Shown piece by piece: positions 23,352 to 36,319 of a stretch of DNA of 64,000 bases. Source of the stretch: Nereocystis luetkeana (Eukaryota; Sar; Phaeophyceae; Laminariales; Laminariaceae). The notes beneath the pieces were generated by a model. It was not told the DNA's origin and did no database searches. It saw only the letters and a program-made list of their open reading frames with translations. Position 1 is the first letter of the stretch; each line of letters starts with the position of its first letter. The translations under genes were made by a program, and so were the position numbers. The stretch lies in NCBI GenBank assembly GCA_031213475.1, contig JARUPZ010000035.1, positions 653,501 through 717,500 on the forward strand, given 5' to 3'.

Positions 23352-23535
23352 ATGAGGTTAGGTCAGATCATGAGCATATATTTGGTAAGGTTTGTTTACA
23401 CTTTCAAGGACTACTTTCGCCGGGAATACAGTCCCTGTATATGGGGTTAGGTCGGATCATGAGCATGCATCTGGTAAGACTTGTTTACATTCTCAAGGAC
23501 CACTTTGACCGGGAATGCAGTCCCCGTTTGAACTC
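23352..23535 (+). repeat. Tandem duplication of about 90 bp
   Basis: Two units: GGTTAGGTC(A/G)GATCATGAGC, CTGGTAAG, TTGTTTACA, CTCAAGGAC and GGGAAT(A/G)CAGTCCC. Confidence 0.75.
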
Positions 23536-24349
23536 TTGCTATGAACATCAAACGCAGTTTATATTACCGGCCAAACTGGTCCAACCTCAGCGTTTTTTTT
23601 TGCTTCATCTGGGCCGTGGTCTCTGCAGCCTGTCTGCATAGCGGGGATGTGCATGGCGATTTGTGTATGGTCAGTTATATAGCGAGGACGGATCTAGGTG
23701 CCACAGCAGTAGAACAGGGCGTCTGCGTGCATGTGTGGGTGACTCCACGGCTGACAGCTGCAGTTCAACAGAGGATATATGCTGAGTGCTCGTTCTGAAG
23801 CGCAAATGTCTTGGCATCTTCACTTCACTCCACTTCCACTATAAATACCACTCGATGATGCCTGCGGGGTCGCTCGTCCTGTGCCCGAAATGCAGTAGAA
23901 CCGCTGTCTAATAGATAGAGCTACGTATACAATTGTTCCAACCATGGAAAGCTAGACAAAGCACATCGCAAAATCTCATATGAAGACGGAAAAATAACTG
24001 AGGTCGATACGCAGGCATGACCTGTACTCGTAGTGCATATGAATCTGAAAATATACGTTGCCCGAATGTGCGGTACAACCTGGTCCAAATGCGGTGCAAC
24101 CTCAACCAATGAGATTATCAACACACCTAGAGAATATGTTGAAGCGTAATGTCCCACACAGCCCTCGTCATAGGGGCGACAGACAGTAATACAGTCCTGG
24201 TGATTACCATCCTCCCCTTTCCCCCCACCCCCAACACCCCTGAAACCTTGGGCGTGCACCCCACCCCACCCGCCCCGCCCCGCCTTCCCTTCCCCTCCCC
24301 CCGCTTTTTTCTCGTCAGGCGTTTTTTCTCGGAAACCCGGCGCGGGGTG

Positions 24350-25510
24350 ATGGCACATCTGCTTTTCCACATACTTCAAGGCTGCGAGGAGGAGTCGGCC
24401 CTGGGAGGGATTGTTGACGAGTTCGTCTGGTCTAGCTGGACCATCCACGACAACGAACAGGCACGTGTCGCGCTTCATTTGCCGTACCGTACTGCCGCAC
24501 CCGTCTGTCTTTTGTTGGTGTGCGTTGGTGCGTTTTGTCTGCTTCGTTGTTCGTTGTCTTGTGGCTTTGTCCGTGCGTTTATCTGCGTGTGTGTTTTGTC
24601 CTTTTGTCCTTTTGTCCGTCTGTCTGTCTGTCGGTATGTTTGTCTGACTGACTGACTGACTGCTGACTGACTGACTGCTTGCCTGTCTGTTTGTTTGTTC
24701 GTCTGTCTGTTTGTCTACCTGTCTCTGTTTTTTTTTCATGGCTTGTTTGTTTGCCTGGCTGACCGCCTGTGTGTTTGTCTGTCTGTCTGTCTTGTGTGAT
24801 CGCGTGTTTGTTTGCCTGTGTGTCAGTCTCCCTCTTGTCACTTCGCCTCCGGTGCGCCTAACTTTCATTTTTCCTGATCATTATTTGTTATTTCGTACGA
24901 TGCAATATTTCATTTCGTTTTTTGTTTTGGTTGTGATCTGTGGCAGGTGGCGCGATTGATGGACGAGGCGGCGAAACTGTCAGAGGTCGGAAAGTTTGAC
25001 CGATCAAACGCTGCGGCCGATAAGGTATGCACACTAAAATACCCTGTCGCTACATACAAGGACCAGTTGAATTATACTTGTATACCCTAATAAGATAAAG
25101 GGGTACACGTTTTATTTTTATTTTATCGGGTGTGAGCGCCGTGGGTATTTTCCCGGTATCGTTCGGTTTGCAGGCGATACAGGATGGCACATGAGCCACA
25201 GCCCGTCGTACCGTTCCCTTGCGTGACCACTAGTGCTGCGGGGATTATATTATTTTGTACTCGTGATTCCACAGGGATATTTTTTGGCCTGTTTTGTGAT
25301 CGCGGGCTAGATCTCGGGGACATGGGCTAATGTGAGCACATCATTATCATCATCATCATCATCTCATATGGGTAGTCTGCATAGACTCTATTAATACACG
25401 AAGCATAGGTATAGTTTACCCTAATCCCCGCCTCGACCAAACACGCCTTCCAGTACAGGCCTGCATCAATGGCAGCCTCTTCTATTAATAGGCTCTGAAC
25501 TGCAAAAGGT

Positions 25511-25542
<32 letters not shown>

Positions 25543-27321
25543 TTGCCCCTATTCCTTTTCCTGCTTTGACTTACTCGCCTTCATGTCCCCCACCGTTCGC
25601 GGTTAGTCCCTCACAACTTCACCCGATTTATTTTCGATGAAACAACTGCTTGGAATTAGTGCTGGTACGGTGCCTCATGGTCTCGACGGGGGCCACTTCG
25701 AAGCTCTCACACCTTGAACAGAAAATCGATTTCCACTTCATGATCTATGCGGGTAGATCGTTCAGAGCACAGATTTAGAGGCCTGATATTTTACGATCTA
25801 CTGTAGCTCGTCGCCGGGTGGGAGCTGTATACCATCTGCATGATAAATTGATAGCACCTATTAAGGGCACTGCTGTTTGTAGCGAATTTTAATACAACAA
25901 AATGTCCATGTTTTCAGGGGCAGACTACGGTAGTAGGTACAACAACAGTCCCTTAGGCTGAACCCTGTACTACTCGTATGCTGACCCGGCACAGCGTCTC
26001 GTGACAGCAGGTCAGGGGTCCAGATTATCTACATTTTAGAGATGATCCATCCGATCTGTCTCGGACGTGTGAACTATTACACTTGGTTCGAAGAGCGGGA
26101 CCATTTTTTCGGCGGTACACACTCGGAAGCTCTCTGTGAACTGCTGTGAGATACCACCCTTGCATGATTCCGAGTATTCAGTACACCTTCCCGTCATTTT
26201 ATAACAGAGATTGATATCAAGTACGCCGTCCCGGCAGTTGTGGGGATGCGAGGGTCTCATGGCCGCACGACAACGCGACAACGGCCAAGCATTACATGAG
26301 TAACCCCCCCGGCTAAGACGCCTTCCGCCCCTTCCTCCCCCTCCCGCCGCTCGCTCGCTCTTTCAAGGTGCTCGAAATCGACGGCAGCCACTTCGAAGCC
26401 CTTAACTGTAAGGCGACGAACCAGCTTCTGAGGGGTTCGCTTTTGGAAGCGGCGGCGGAGATTCAAAAGGTGCCGGTAGATGATACGGGGGGGGGGGGGG
26501 CATATTATGTAGGACCTACGGTACAGACAAAAACCTATATATTTATTTCGCTATTTTATATTTACTATTAATAGTAAGTAGAACCACGTGTTGTCGGTAG
26601 GGGAAATATGTGGGTTCTTGTGTGTACCCTAGGTCCTATTTACCATGCCCCCCCCCCCCGCAATATCAGACTGGTGTACGTACGTACGTACGTACGTGTA
26701 ACACGCGAACAGACTGTTGTGCTGCTGCTGCTGCTGCTGTGCACAGGAATGGAAGAAAATATCCCGGAGGTTTTTGTTACCTTGCCTTGTCAACACGCCG
26801 GGTAACTCGTGTGATAGTATACCATACCGTGTAGCTCGTGTGATTAGGTAACACGCCGTGCAACACGTGTGATAACATAACACACCACACCACACCTCTA
26901 ACGAGATTCAGAGATGAAAGCGTGTTGACCCTTTTCGGACCGTAGTCCCGTTTTGGGGGACAAACTACTTGAAATTTAAGGGTTTTGTCCACAAAACGGG
27001 ACTGCGGTTCTAAAAAGGGCCGAGTAAAACGCTGAGCGACGTACAGTATACCCGTACGCGTCTATGTTTCTTGAGAGATTTTTTTTTTCCGAAGCCACCG
27101 TTTTCGTTTTGGTATGTGCGCCCCCGAGACATGTTGTTTTCGAAAAAAAAAACGCCTCCGAAATTGCGTCCAGGCGGTGGTGTCATATTTTGCGTGCTTT
27201 ACGGGGTGGCTGGCCAGCTATTTCTGGGGGTCAGACATATCGGGCCACAGAGTTCGCGTGTGTGTACCACAGCTACAGTAGTAGTGATTAATCGCGCGAG
27301 ACCGCCGCTGGACCCCCCCCC

Positions 27322-27366
<45 letters not shown>

Positions 27367-28862
27367 CGCGCAAATTAACTCATTGAAGCTGTCATCCAAA
27401 AGCAAGTCCGCCTCACAAGCGGTTCTTGGTAGGATGCAGCTCACCCTTCCTGCGACTCGCCGGACACCTCACGGTACTTCGCGCTTGGTGCAAGCAATGC
27501 CTGCCTGGTCGGTGAAAACCCCGACATGCTCCGTACCGGCATTGTAGGGATGCGAGGGTCTATGGTCATACGACTACGGCCATGCATGATATCGAGTACA
27601 TCCCTCCTATCGAGTACACCCCCCCCCCCCCCCCCCCCCTCCCCCGCGCGCGCGCCGCTTCTTCCCCCACACAGGTGCTGGCCTTTGAGCCGCGACATTT
27701 CGGGGCGCTGAGGGGGCTCGGGCTGCTACGCATGAAGCTCAAGGTGAGGTGTGCGCGTCTGCTGTGCGCTCTTGCGCTTGATACCACTGCCGTATGGTCC
27801 CCTCGCAAAAAAGATGAGACCCCGTGCAAGCGTTGCCAGGCCCGCCCATGCAGGGCCGGGCCGGGGCAGGCCAGGCCCCCGTCATGGTGCCGCCTTTGGT
27901 TTTTTGTATCCCCCTTTGAGAACTGCCGCTGTCGAAGAAGACGAAAACCATCCTCTCCTCCCGTTTTTGATGGGTTGGTCGGTGCTCCCACATGCCGTTT
28001 TTTTTTGTTGTTGTCAACCAGAAAGGAGCAGGTCGTCACTTGCATAAATGTTTACGTTGTTACGGGGGGGACCATAGTTAATAGGAACAAATATTGTTAG
28101 TAAAAATGGTTGAATATATACTAGGTAGTTTTTTTTTGTATGCCATAGGTCCTATCAACTATGGTCCCCCGTATTAGTACGGGGTTATGTCTGGCCGGTT
28201 CTTCCCTCCGTGATGGGCCTGCACCACTGTGGGGAAACACCCCGAGCTGGCATAGAAACATAGACCGGTCCCTCCCTGTCTGCGACTATCCTTCCGTACA
28301 ATAGGAAAACTCGCGTAACCGGCATAGAAGTTGGGCCGGTTCCCCCCCCCCCCCGTCTGGTCGGTGAAAGCCCGACCATGCTCCGTCCTGGCATTGTAGG
28401 GACGCGAGGGTCTATGGTCATACGACCACGGCCATGCATGATGCTGTTACTGTTGTGCGTAAACCATGCAGATTGTACGACTCCCACCCGGCAACATGAG
28501 CTACTGTAGATCCTACAGTTCAGGAATACATGTTCTATCTTCCCTGAAATATTTAGGTTATGATCTGTAGAGGATCTGTCTGTCTGTCCAAGGTGTGCAC
28601 GCTCTGCTTTGTCGAGAAGCCGGGGGCAAAAGTCTTGACACACTACGACGCTCACCAGGTATTGTACGACCGCGTTCCTTTTTGTCCCGTTCTTATTATT
28701 TTTATTTGTTTTCTTCTTTTTTTTTCTTTGCTTGGCGCACAGGACTACTCGGGAGCGTTGGCGGCTTTCGAGTCCGCGGCACGGATCAACCCGATGCTCA
28801 TGCCTAGACTCAGGGACAACATGGTTGTTTGTCACGCGGCGGAAAACGTCATGCTGCTGTAG
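24350..28862 (+). CDS. TPR-repeat protein
   Basis: Exons: 24350-24460 (the open frame extends upstream, possibly from 24320), 24947-25024, 26368-26469, 27675-27743, 28593-28658 and 28743-28862 (TAG stop). All joins are phase 0. The product is about 160 residues with two or three tetratricopeptide units: VARLMDEAAKLSEVGKFDRS / VLEIDGSHFEALNCKATNQL / VLAFEPRHFGALRGLGLL / ALAAFESAARINPML. The EPRHFGALxGLG segment and the preceding A-A-L-x-G pattern recall a widespread TPR family in alphaproteobacteria and plastid-bearing eukaryotes, so an organelle or secretory role is possible. No targeting peptide is visible because the true 5' end may be in an unseen exon. ATG 24350 is the first Met in the exon (MAHLLFHILQG). 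Intron 1 uses a GC donor (CAG|GCACGT). The 22-residue exon at 28593 interrupts the last TPR pair. TPR proteins usually act as protein-binding scaffolds; the partner is unknown. Confidence 0.75.
25511..25542 (+). repeat. C homopolymer
   Basis: About 32 C in a row in the TPR gene intron. Length is uncertain in any assembly. Confidence 0.9.
26222..26312 (+). repeat. Family C terminal fragment
   Basis: GTCCCGGCAGTTGTGGGGAT, GCGAGGGTC, an imperfect GGCCAAGCATTACATGAGTA and a C-run. It ends about 56 bp before TPR exon 26368. Confidence 0.6.
26488..26664 (+). mobile_element. Rearranged or paired family A elements
   Basis: G-run, ATTATGTAGGACCTACGGTA at the left and GTACCCTAGGTCCTATTTAC plus a C-run at the right, with a second partial arm between. 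Looks like two fused copies. Confidence 0.55.
26928..27020 (+). mobile_element. Family B element
   Basis: ACCCTTTTCGGACCGTAGTC ... GGGACTGCGGTTCTAAAAAG. Confidence 0.8.
27315..27365 (+). repeat. C homopolymer, nearly 50 bases
   Basis: CCCCCCCCAACC then an almost unbroken C-run to CGCGCG; lies at the start of family C copy 27366. Confidence 0.9.
27366..27625 (+). repeat. Family C repeat, 3' half
   Basis: Begins at AACTCATTGAAGCTGTCATCC and ends ATCGAGTACATCCCTCCTAT, GAGTAC and a C-run, about 50 bp before TPR exon 27675. It is preceded by a C-run of about 45 bases. Confidence 0.8.
28060..28175 (+). mobile_element. Family A element
   Basis: TTACGGGGGGGACCATAGTT ... CTATGGTCCCCCGTATTAG. Lies in the TPR intron before the cassette-like exon. 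Confidence 0.8.
28352..28443 (+). repeat. Family C fragment
   Basis: GGTCGGTGAAAGCCCGACCA to GGCCATGCATGATG; preceded by a C-run instead of followed by one. Confidence 0.65.
28593..28658 (+). other. In-frame 66-nt exon within the TPR gene, possible cassette exon
   Basis: Bordered by CAAG|GTGTGC and CACCAG|GTATTG. It encodes 22 residues beginning VCTLCFVEKPGAK. Both flanking borders are phase 0, so skipping it leaves the frame intact and joins RMKLK directly to DYSGALAAFE, which is what a normal TPR loop would look like. Confidence 0.5.
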
Positions 28863-29770
28863 CGCTGCTGCTCCTGCTGCTGCTGCTGCTGCTACGAATA
28901 TTGCTGTAGCGACACTGCCGCGGAGAGGCTGCTTCTTCTGCTGCTGCTTCTTCTGCTGCTGCTGCTGCTACGAGTATCGCTTGTAGCGATACTGCCGCGG
29001 AGAGGCTGCTGAAGCGATACTGCTCTGCTGCTGCGATAGCTCTTGTGATCACGGTCTGTGGTAGATGCAGGGGCATACACCGATCCGGCCGTAAATTTAA
29101 GCACCGTTTGATGTTCACATAATAGCACACACGGGGGTTTTATTTACAACCAGGATGGTACTTACAATGTGAGCACATGTTCGTCGTCAATCGTTGTGAT
29201 CAGTGCTGGACGATACTCTTTTTTGGAGAGAGGGAAGCAAACGTCCCCGTTTGGCAGGTTTTTGTCCCTTTTTTTTTTTTTTTTTTCCCCGTCCTGCGTC
29301 TCTACCTGCGTCTGCACCTGCGGCCTGAATGCATGCCTACCTACCAGCGCGCACGCCTGCACGCCGCTGGAAGCCGGTGTGACGCTAGCGTGAAGCGAAG
29401 CGCGCGCGCGCGCGTGCGTGCGTGCGTGTGTGCGTGCTTGTGTAGGCGAGTGCGTTTGTTTGTTGGCGCGTTATTTTGCGTTTTTTGTTGTTTTGTGTCG
29501 GCGGCTGTTGGTGCGTTGTAACGCCAGAGCTGATGTTGGGGGGGGCGGGGCGCGGGGGGGGGGGGGGGGGGGGGGGGGGGGTGCGGCCAGAGAGCCGCTC
29601 GCCTTTCGGCGGTTAGCTTGCAGCGAGTGGCTTGCAGCTAACGGTAGCGGTGCTAGCGTAGCGGGGCCGTGACGAGGCGAAGGGTGGCCGGATGGGGGGT
29701 ACGAGTAAGCACCGTTTGAATTATCAACAAGGAATAAACCCATTTTTATTTTTGTTTTTGTGTACTTGTG

Positions 29771-29926
29771 AGGGTCGACCTCAGCGAGGGCTGTTTTTTC
29801 AGGTTTTTTCGTATTTTCCCGAAATTTCGGTATTTTATTGGTTTTTTCCTATAGGAAAATACCGTAAAATTTTCGGGAAAATACTGAAAAAAAAACTGGA
29901 AAACACTCCTCGTTGAGATCGACCCT
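29771..29926. mobile_element. Foldback element with inverted arms
   Basis: AGGGTCGACCTCAGCGAGG at the left and CCTCGTTGAGATCGACCCT at the right are inverted repeats with two mismatches. The inner arms (TTTTCAGGTTTTTTCGTATT / ATACTGAAAAAAAAACTGG) also pair loosely around TTTTCCTATAGGAAAA. No ORF. Confidence 0.7.
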
Positions 29927-31845
29927 AAGAAGTCGTCGCCGTTGTCGTCGTCTCTCTGACCGCTGAGTTTTTGAGTGCTGAACTCTTGGCCGTCTTCGAG
30001 TTGAATGGCTGACTGGCGGACGCGAATTTTCTCGAAAATGTAGGAGAGGAGCGCCTACGCGACACACCCACCAGCGGACCTCGTACAATTTGTGTCCTCC
30101 TTTTTTGCTGTTCTTCGGTGTGTGTGAAGGGTGGTTCGTGTCGTCGACGCGCCATACATTCAGAGTGTTTTTTCCTCTCACGCCGTGCTCTTTTCTTTTC
30201 CCATGTAGCTGAAGGTCGAGAACGCTGCCTAGAGAGGGAAACAAAAAAAATCGGCAGGAAAAAAAAAGCGATGCCGGGCTTCTTTCATAAAAACAAAGAA
30301 ACAGAAGACGAAAAGAACGTCGCGCAGAAACTTTCGAGACGAAGAGTCGGCGCAACAAGGTGGACTCCGCTCCAGTTGGTGGTGCGTGTGAGTGTTTACG
30401 GGACGGAGAGGAGGGGATGTTCCCTTTGTTGCGTGCAGTCTCGCAATTCTAGACTCCTGGTGCTACGTGTACAGTAGCTACGTATAGCCTTCTTTTTCAC
30501 GCGTACGTGATTATCGTTCTATGGGTTTCCATCGAAGCTGTAGCGGAGGCGTATGTTGTTGGTGGGGGGGGTGAGAAAGGAATTTCCTGCCCGCAGTTTT
30601 CCTATTGGCAATCGAGTTTTTTTTAACGAGAATTTTCCAGGAATTTTCTGATCGGTGGAGAGTCCCTGATCGATCGGTGCCGTCATCCAGGATCTACTGC
30701 TCTGCCGTATGCGTGTATGATCCACATCGTGCTTCGGCAGGAGAAAAATGCCCGGCGGCTCTCGGATAAGGCGCTGCTTGCTGCTGCTGCTGCATGAGAG
30801 AAGGGTTTGTGTCGGGGGTTGGTGTTTCTTCATGTGGAAATGTTGGCGGCGTTTTTCTATATTCAGCGTTGAAGGGCAGTCTGTCGCGCGTCGCCGGTGT
30901 ACTACTAGTGGAGTAATACTGCTTGCTCTTGGGTATTTGCCAGTGAAGGTGCTGCTGCCGCTTCCCTGCTTTCGTAAATGCGCGCGAAACTGCTGCTTGC
31001 TTGCATCAAGACATGATGTATGTGTGCTGACTGTACGTGTAACGGTGCTGCTTTTTTTAGACGAGTGCTTTCTGCCTAACGCTGTACGTATTAGTCTAAG
31101 CTAGAAAGGATAGAAGACAAGACAGACAGACCTGCTTTCTGCTCGAAAAATAGCCTTGGACGTGCGCTTGGGTGGGTGGATGGCTGTCTGGTTGGTTCCA
31201 AACCTGGCACATGGAAAAAACAAGCCTACTTTTTTGTGAAATAAATAACAATATCGGGGCGCTCAGCTAGAAGAGAGAGCGAGCCAACCGCATGCGCCCA
31301 TGCGAATGCACTGCTGTTGTTTTTTTTGGGGGGGGGCGGGGAGAGGGGCTGCATGCTTGTACGTAGGTGGTAGCTTTTTCTTTGTAGGGAGATCTCCTGT
31401 GAAGTTGGTAGCGTTGTGTAGCCGAGAGAAGAAGAGAGAGATTTTGTAGCCGCTGTTTTTTTTGTTGATCCCTTCGATTCGACAGAAACGTTTCGCATTG
31501 GCCCGCAAAAATATCGGTCGACGTATCAGACGTCACTCCAGTCACCCACGGCGATGACGTCATCGCTATTCGGGGCATTACGGTAGCATTAGTATACGTG
31601 TAGTATTATAGCTCGTTACTCACCGACCGCCGAAAACTGGTCGACAACATCTAATAATCATGCTAGAAATGCTCCGAGGCCTCCCCCTCCCCTGTTTTTT
31701 TCAACTCGGCATTTTTTTTCTAATGCGAAGTATTACTATCGATAATCGGCGGTTTTGTGATGTTTTTTTCGCGTGTGACGTTTGTTCACTTGATTTTTTT
31801 TTGTTTGCTTTCCCCCCCCCCCCCCCCCTATACCTCGTATTATGT

Positions 31846-32350
31846 ATTGGTTGAGTTTGCGTTGGTTGGCAACGGCACTGCAAAGCACGCTGCTCACTGC
31901 GTGAGCTAGACAACCAGGGTACCGTTTTTTTTTGGTGGTCGGTCACAACTGTGGCGATCGAGTTAGATCTTTTGTGCGGGGAGGAGAACCTCTACTCCGC
32001 ACAAGGGCAATTGTCGCATCACGTAGCATTCATGGCAAGGCACCCACGAGGCAGTTACATAGTAACCCCACTGCTGTCTCTGGAAGTGGCCGCGCCCGAT
32101 TTTTTTTTAACTCATCGCAGCTGCCGTCCATATGCAAGTCCGCCTCGCAGGCGGTTCTTAGTAGGATGCAGCTCACCTTTCCATGCGACTCGCCAATCAC
32201 CTCAAGTTACGCTTCGCGCCTCTGATGCAACGTGTTTCTGCCTGGTCGGTGAACACCCGACGTGCTCCGTCCCGGCATTGTAGGGATGCGAGGGTCTATG
32301 GTCATACAACTACCGCGATGGATGATATCGAGTACCCCCCCCCCCCCCCC
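31846..32350 (+). repeat. Family C repeat, near full length
   Basis: Same block order as 7608-8117, from GTTGGTTGGCAACGG... CTCACTGCGTGAGCTAGACA through GGATGCAGCTCACC to ATCGAGTACC and a C-run. Intergenic. Confidence 0.85.
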
Positions 32351-33689
32351 TCCTCCTCCTCTCCCGTTTTTTCGTTTTTTTATTTATTTTTACCTTGATG
32401 ATTGTTCAATTATTTGATGTTTGAAAACCCTCTCTCTGTACATACATTGATCATGGTAGGGTTTACTTTTGCCCACGCCCAGCAGTAGTTGGGGAGTGAA
32501 CTCGAGTAGGCAAGTTAGGAAAGGAAATAGTTTGCGGGGGGAAGGGGGTCTGGGGGCGGGCGGAGGCTGGCCTCGAAATCACCGCTCGAAGAAAGCAAGA
32601 TACCCCGATCTCGATCCCGTAAGGCTCTTCCTGTGCCTGCCTTGGATTCGGGGGGGGGGGGGGCGGGGGGGGAAGACAACCGTCTAGATGTGGGAGTGGG
32701 GCATGGGGCAGTTCCGTTCCGTCTCCTAGCTCTGGGCCTCGGACCTGCCCGAAAAGGCGGCGGGGCCGGCGAGACGAGCGAAAGGCTCGAAGGCAAGAGG
32801 GTCGGAACCAATGGTCGGAAGCGAATGGCTCGAAGGCGAAAGGCTAGAAAGGATGGAAGGCTCTATACAGCGAACGGCTCCACAGCAAAAAAAGGCTCGA
32901 AGGCATGTAGGTTCGAAGACAGAAAGGCCCGAACGCCTACAAAAAATAATCGATAAGTTTAGGTAGATTTTCCTGTTCCTATTCTTCGGTATTATCTGGT
33001 ACACTTACAGTAGTGGAATTTACAGACGTGGGCGCGTGCGTTTTTTACGGGCTTGGAGCTGAGGCGAGGGCCGAACTTTTTTTCTCTTTCTTCTCCGGAA
33101 CGCACGTGCCCCGGTGCACCCTTGCTTGGTGGCTGTTTTGGAAGTAAGGACGTATCATAAATTAAAAAAAAAACTAAATTGGAGGCTGTGTTGAGTATTG
33201 ACGCGTTGGAGAGGGAGAGACATTTTGATTGATTGATTGATTGTGATCGATTGAATTTGATCGATTGATCGATTGATTGATTGATCGGTTGACTGGTTGA
33301 TTAATTTGATTGGTTCAAGTATTTTGTTTTCGTATGGCAGCAGTATCATGCTTGGTATAGAACTACATACCTAGATCAGCGGTACGCGACGCCACCTAAT
33401 ATACTCTTACCAGGTATCATAAAACAAGGATAAAATCTCTCATGGTTGGGCCAGGCTCATATTTTTCGAGACCTTGATAGATTGGGTCAGAGTTTTCTTG
33501 CAGTATCGTATACCAGGGTACCTGGTTGGTTCAGTAGTAATCTCGGAAGTAAAAAAAAAACGGGGACGCAAGAAGCAGGGCGTCCCCAGGGTGGAAGAAA
33601 GCCTGCTGACGGTACAGAAAAAGCGAGACGATGTCGTCCTTCCCTTCGTCGGCGTCCATGCAGCAGCCCGAGATACTAGCGGATTATTA

Positions 33690-33795
33690 TTACGGGGGGC
33701 CATAGTTAACAGGACCAAATATTGTTAGTAAAAATGGTTAAATATATAGGTGTTTATGTATACCATACGTCCTGTTAACTACGGTCCCCCGTAGT
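33690..33795 (+). mobile_element. Family A element
   Basis: TTACGGGGGGCCATAGTTAA ... CTACGGTCCCCCGTAG. Confidence 0.8.
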
Positions 33796-35338
33796 AGGAA
33801 AAACAGGCCGCCATTCTCCCTCTCCCATCGTTGTGCGATGAGAGACACGCGCGGCCTGACACGCCATCATGCAAAAACACCTGATTTTGTTTTGTAGCGT
33901 TTGTTGCACCGGAGAGACTACTACTAATATTATTCTCTCTGCGGCGAGGTGCTGCGTTGATCACCACACACATCGAATGTACACCAGGGCTCTTCATGAG
34001 TCGACCCCCGGGTCGGGTCAGAAGTTTTCGAAATCTCACGGGTCGGGTCGGTTCGGTTCGGGTCGGGTCGGGACGTTTTCAAACTCTCCTTGGTCAGGTC
34101 GGGTCACCCTCACCCAACCCGGCCCGACCTGACCCGCGAGGTTGGACGCGACCCATGAACCGCCCTCTGGACTATAGACGCGGGGGTACGTACGGCAGTA
34201 GTAGTAGCCTTGAGTGCAAGCCGCGGGCTGATCGCGGCAGAGAGGCCTAATCGATCACAAACCTATGTGCGTGCTTCTTATGAGATGAAGCGACGGAGAC
34301 CTAATGTCCACATCTATTATTATTATCATATATCTATATCTCCCACGGATCATCGATTCCAGCGAAGTCAATTCGTAGTCGAGATTTTTCTGGGCAGAAA
34401 TATTTCTGATATATCTGAGCCGTGTGCGACACCTCCAGCCCATCAAACGAAATACATGCGGGCGACGAAGCAGCTTACCTGGTGAACGCTATTGAAACAT
34501 CGCCATCTCGAAAGCGGCGTCCCCCTCTACGTATCCGATGGGATACCTGTATGTAACAGTCGTATACGAGTAGCTCATTTCGTCTCCCCGATTTCAGAAA
34601 ATAAATAATTATGTATACCTTTACGATGCCTCCCCGAATTCGGAAAATAAATGCCATAAACTTTGTACTTGAAAAAAAGAACTTCCGATTTTTTCAGTAA
34701 CCAGATACCCCCCTCCCCCCCATAGGGTATTATATTTTGGCCGGGTGGGAACCGCATAGTCTGCGCGATCTCTACTGCGGAAAGTCCACCCCTGTCCGCC
34801 AGACTCGCCATTAGCCAGAAAACGGTATATACCGGGTTAACATACCAGTGTGTCCGGCAGACTCGCGACTTACACGTATGATGATACATAGCCAAAAAAT
34901 GCATACCTGGTACATACGGAACGTACGTACGTACGTACGTACGTACGTACTGATTTATATATCTATTAAGTGCCCCTGAGGAACGAGAGCGCCTCTGAAA
35001 GAAAGGAAACGACACACCACACCTCCGGACTTCAGAATGGAAAACCAACCGAGGCGTTGTGACCACAGGACGGAGTAAGAAAACACGTACTACCTGGTAT
35101 GGTACGGTCGTAACGGAGTACCCCCCCCCCGCGCACTCCCTGTCTATTTTGGCGTACTACCGCGGAAAACATATATAGCCTGCGGCGTGTCAATTTGTTT
35201 GCTTTTCACGAGCACCCGAAGCCCTTTTGCATCGACTGCAGAGAACGGATCCGCCACACAGAAAGCTCCCCGCATATGGGAAAGCTATCAATTAGCGCAA
35301 GGCGCAACAAAAACCTCACGGTATTCATCCGACTCCTA

Positions 35339-35443
35339 TTACGGGGGACCATAGTTAATAGGACCAAATGCTGTTTGTAGAAATGGTTAAATATATAGGT
35401 TTTTATGTATACCACAGGTCCTATTAACTATGGTCCCCCGTAA
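35339..35443 (+). mobile_element. Family A element
   Basis: TTACGGGGGACCATAGTTAA ... CTATGGTCCCCCGTAA, flanked by TA on both sides. A near-consensus copy. Confidence 0.85.
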
Positions 35444-36214
35444 TATATATATATATACCTGGTGACTGATGCTACGTACGTACGGTGGGGGAGGTTGCCC
35501 CCATTTTCATCACAACCAAAAGTTATGACCACTCGGTGAGTGACATGTTCTGTGTGTCTACCTCACACTACTATATGATAGAATGAACTTGGACACAACT
35601 TTTGTAGGCGCGGCGCCACACTAAAATTCCATGGTGGGGTGCATAAAAGCCGAAACTAAAAGGCGCAAAACGCAAACGCCTATTACCGCCGCTGCAACGA
35701 ACCAGAGCAGTCATTCGGCCGAGTGTGGTTCGGAGCGGCTGATGAAAATGTGGGCGTAAAAGTGACCCCCCCCCCCCCCCCTCCCCCCGCGCTACCGTAG
35801 CACCAGTCTGGGGTATACCATTTTATGGCGAAACACATTCCCGGTTATACCGTTTTCTGTCGGATGGTGGATTTCTGAGGGGAGTATCCCATGAGATACG
35901 TACCGTAGCCAATGGGATAAACAATCCCCGGGGGCAATCCCGTGAGATCCAGTGGGGTGACGTTTTCTTCGGTGGGATCCCGGGGTTCCCTATATGGGAC
36001 GGAATTTGTTTTTTTCCGTCCTCGTTTTTTTGTGTGGAGTAGAACAAGAAAGCAATGTCGCGGACGATACATAGAGGTGGTGCCTTTTGTTTCTGTTTTT
36101 GGTTTTATGAGCTCCCCACACATGAAAGAGGAGCTCAACACCAAAACCCGAGACATGACTTGAAAGTTTTTTTTGTTTGGCACAAAACCCGACCAACCTT
36201 GCCTCGCGCTACTA

Positions 36215-36319
36215 TTACGGGGGACCATGTTAAATAGGACCTACGGTAAACACAAAAACCCACCTACTTTGCTGTTATTACTAACAATAGTGGGTCCTAA
36301 TTGCTATGGTCTCCCATAA
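36215..36319 (-). mobile_element. Family A element, inverted core
   Basis: TTACGGGGGACCATGTTAAA ... GGTCCTAATTGCTATGGTCT. The ACTAACAATA core is in the reverse sense. Confidence 0.75.

Noticed and set aside
23921-24868. 315-codon minus-strand ORF with Lys/Thr/Gln-rich start
   Set aside because: Runs through a TGTCTGTC-type simple repeat and is antisense to the first TPR exon; no plausible splice structure.
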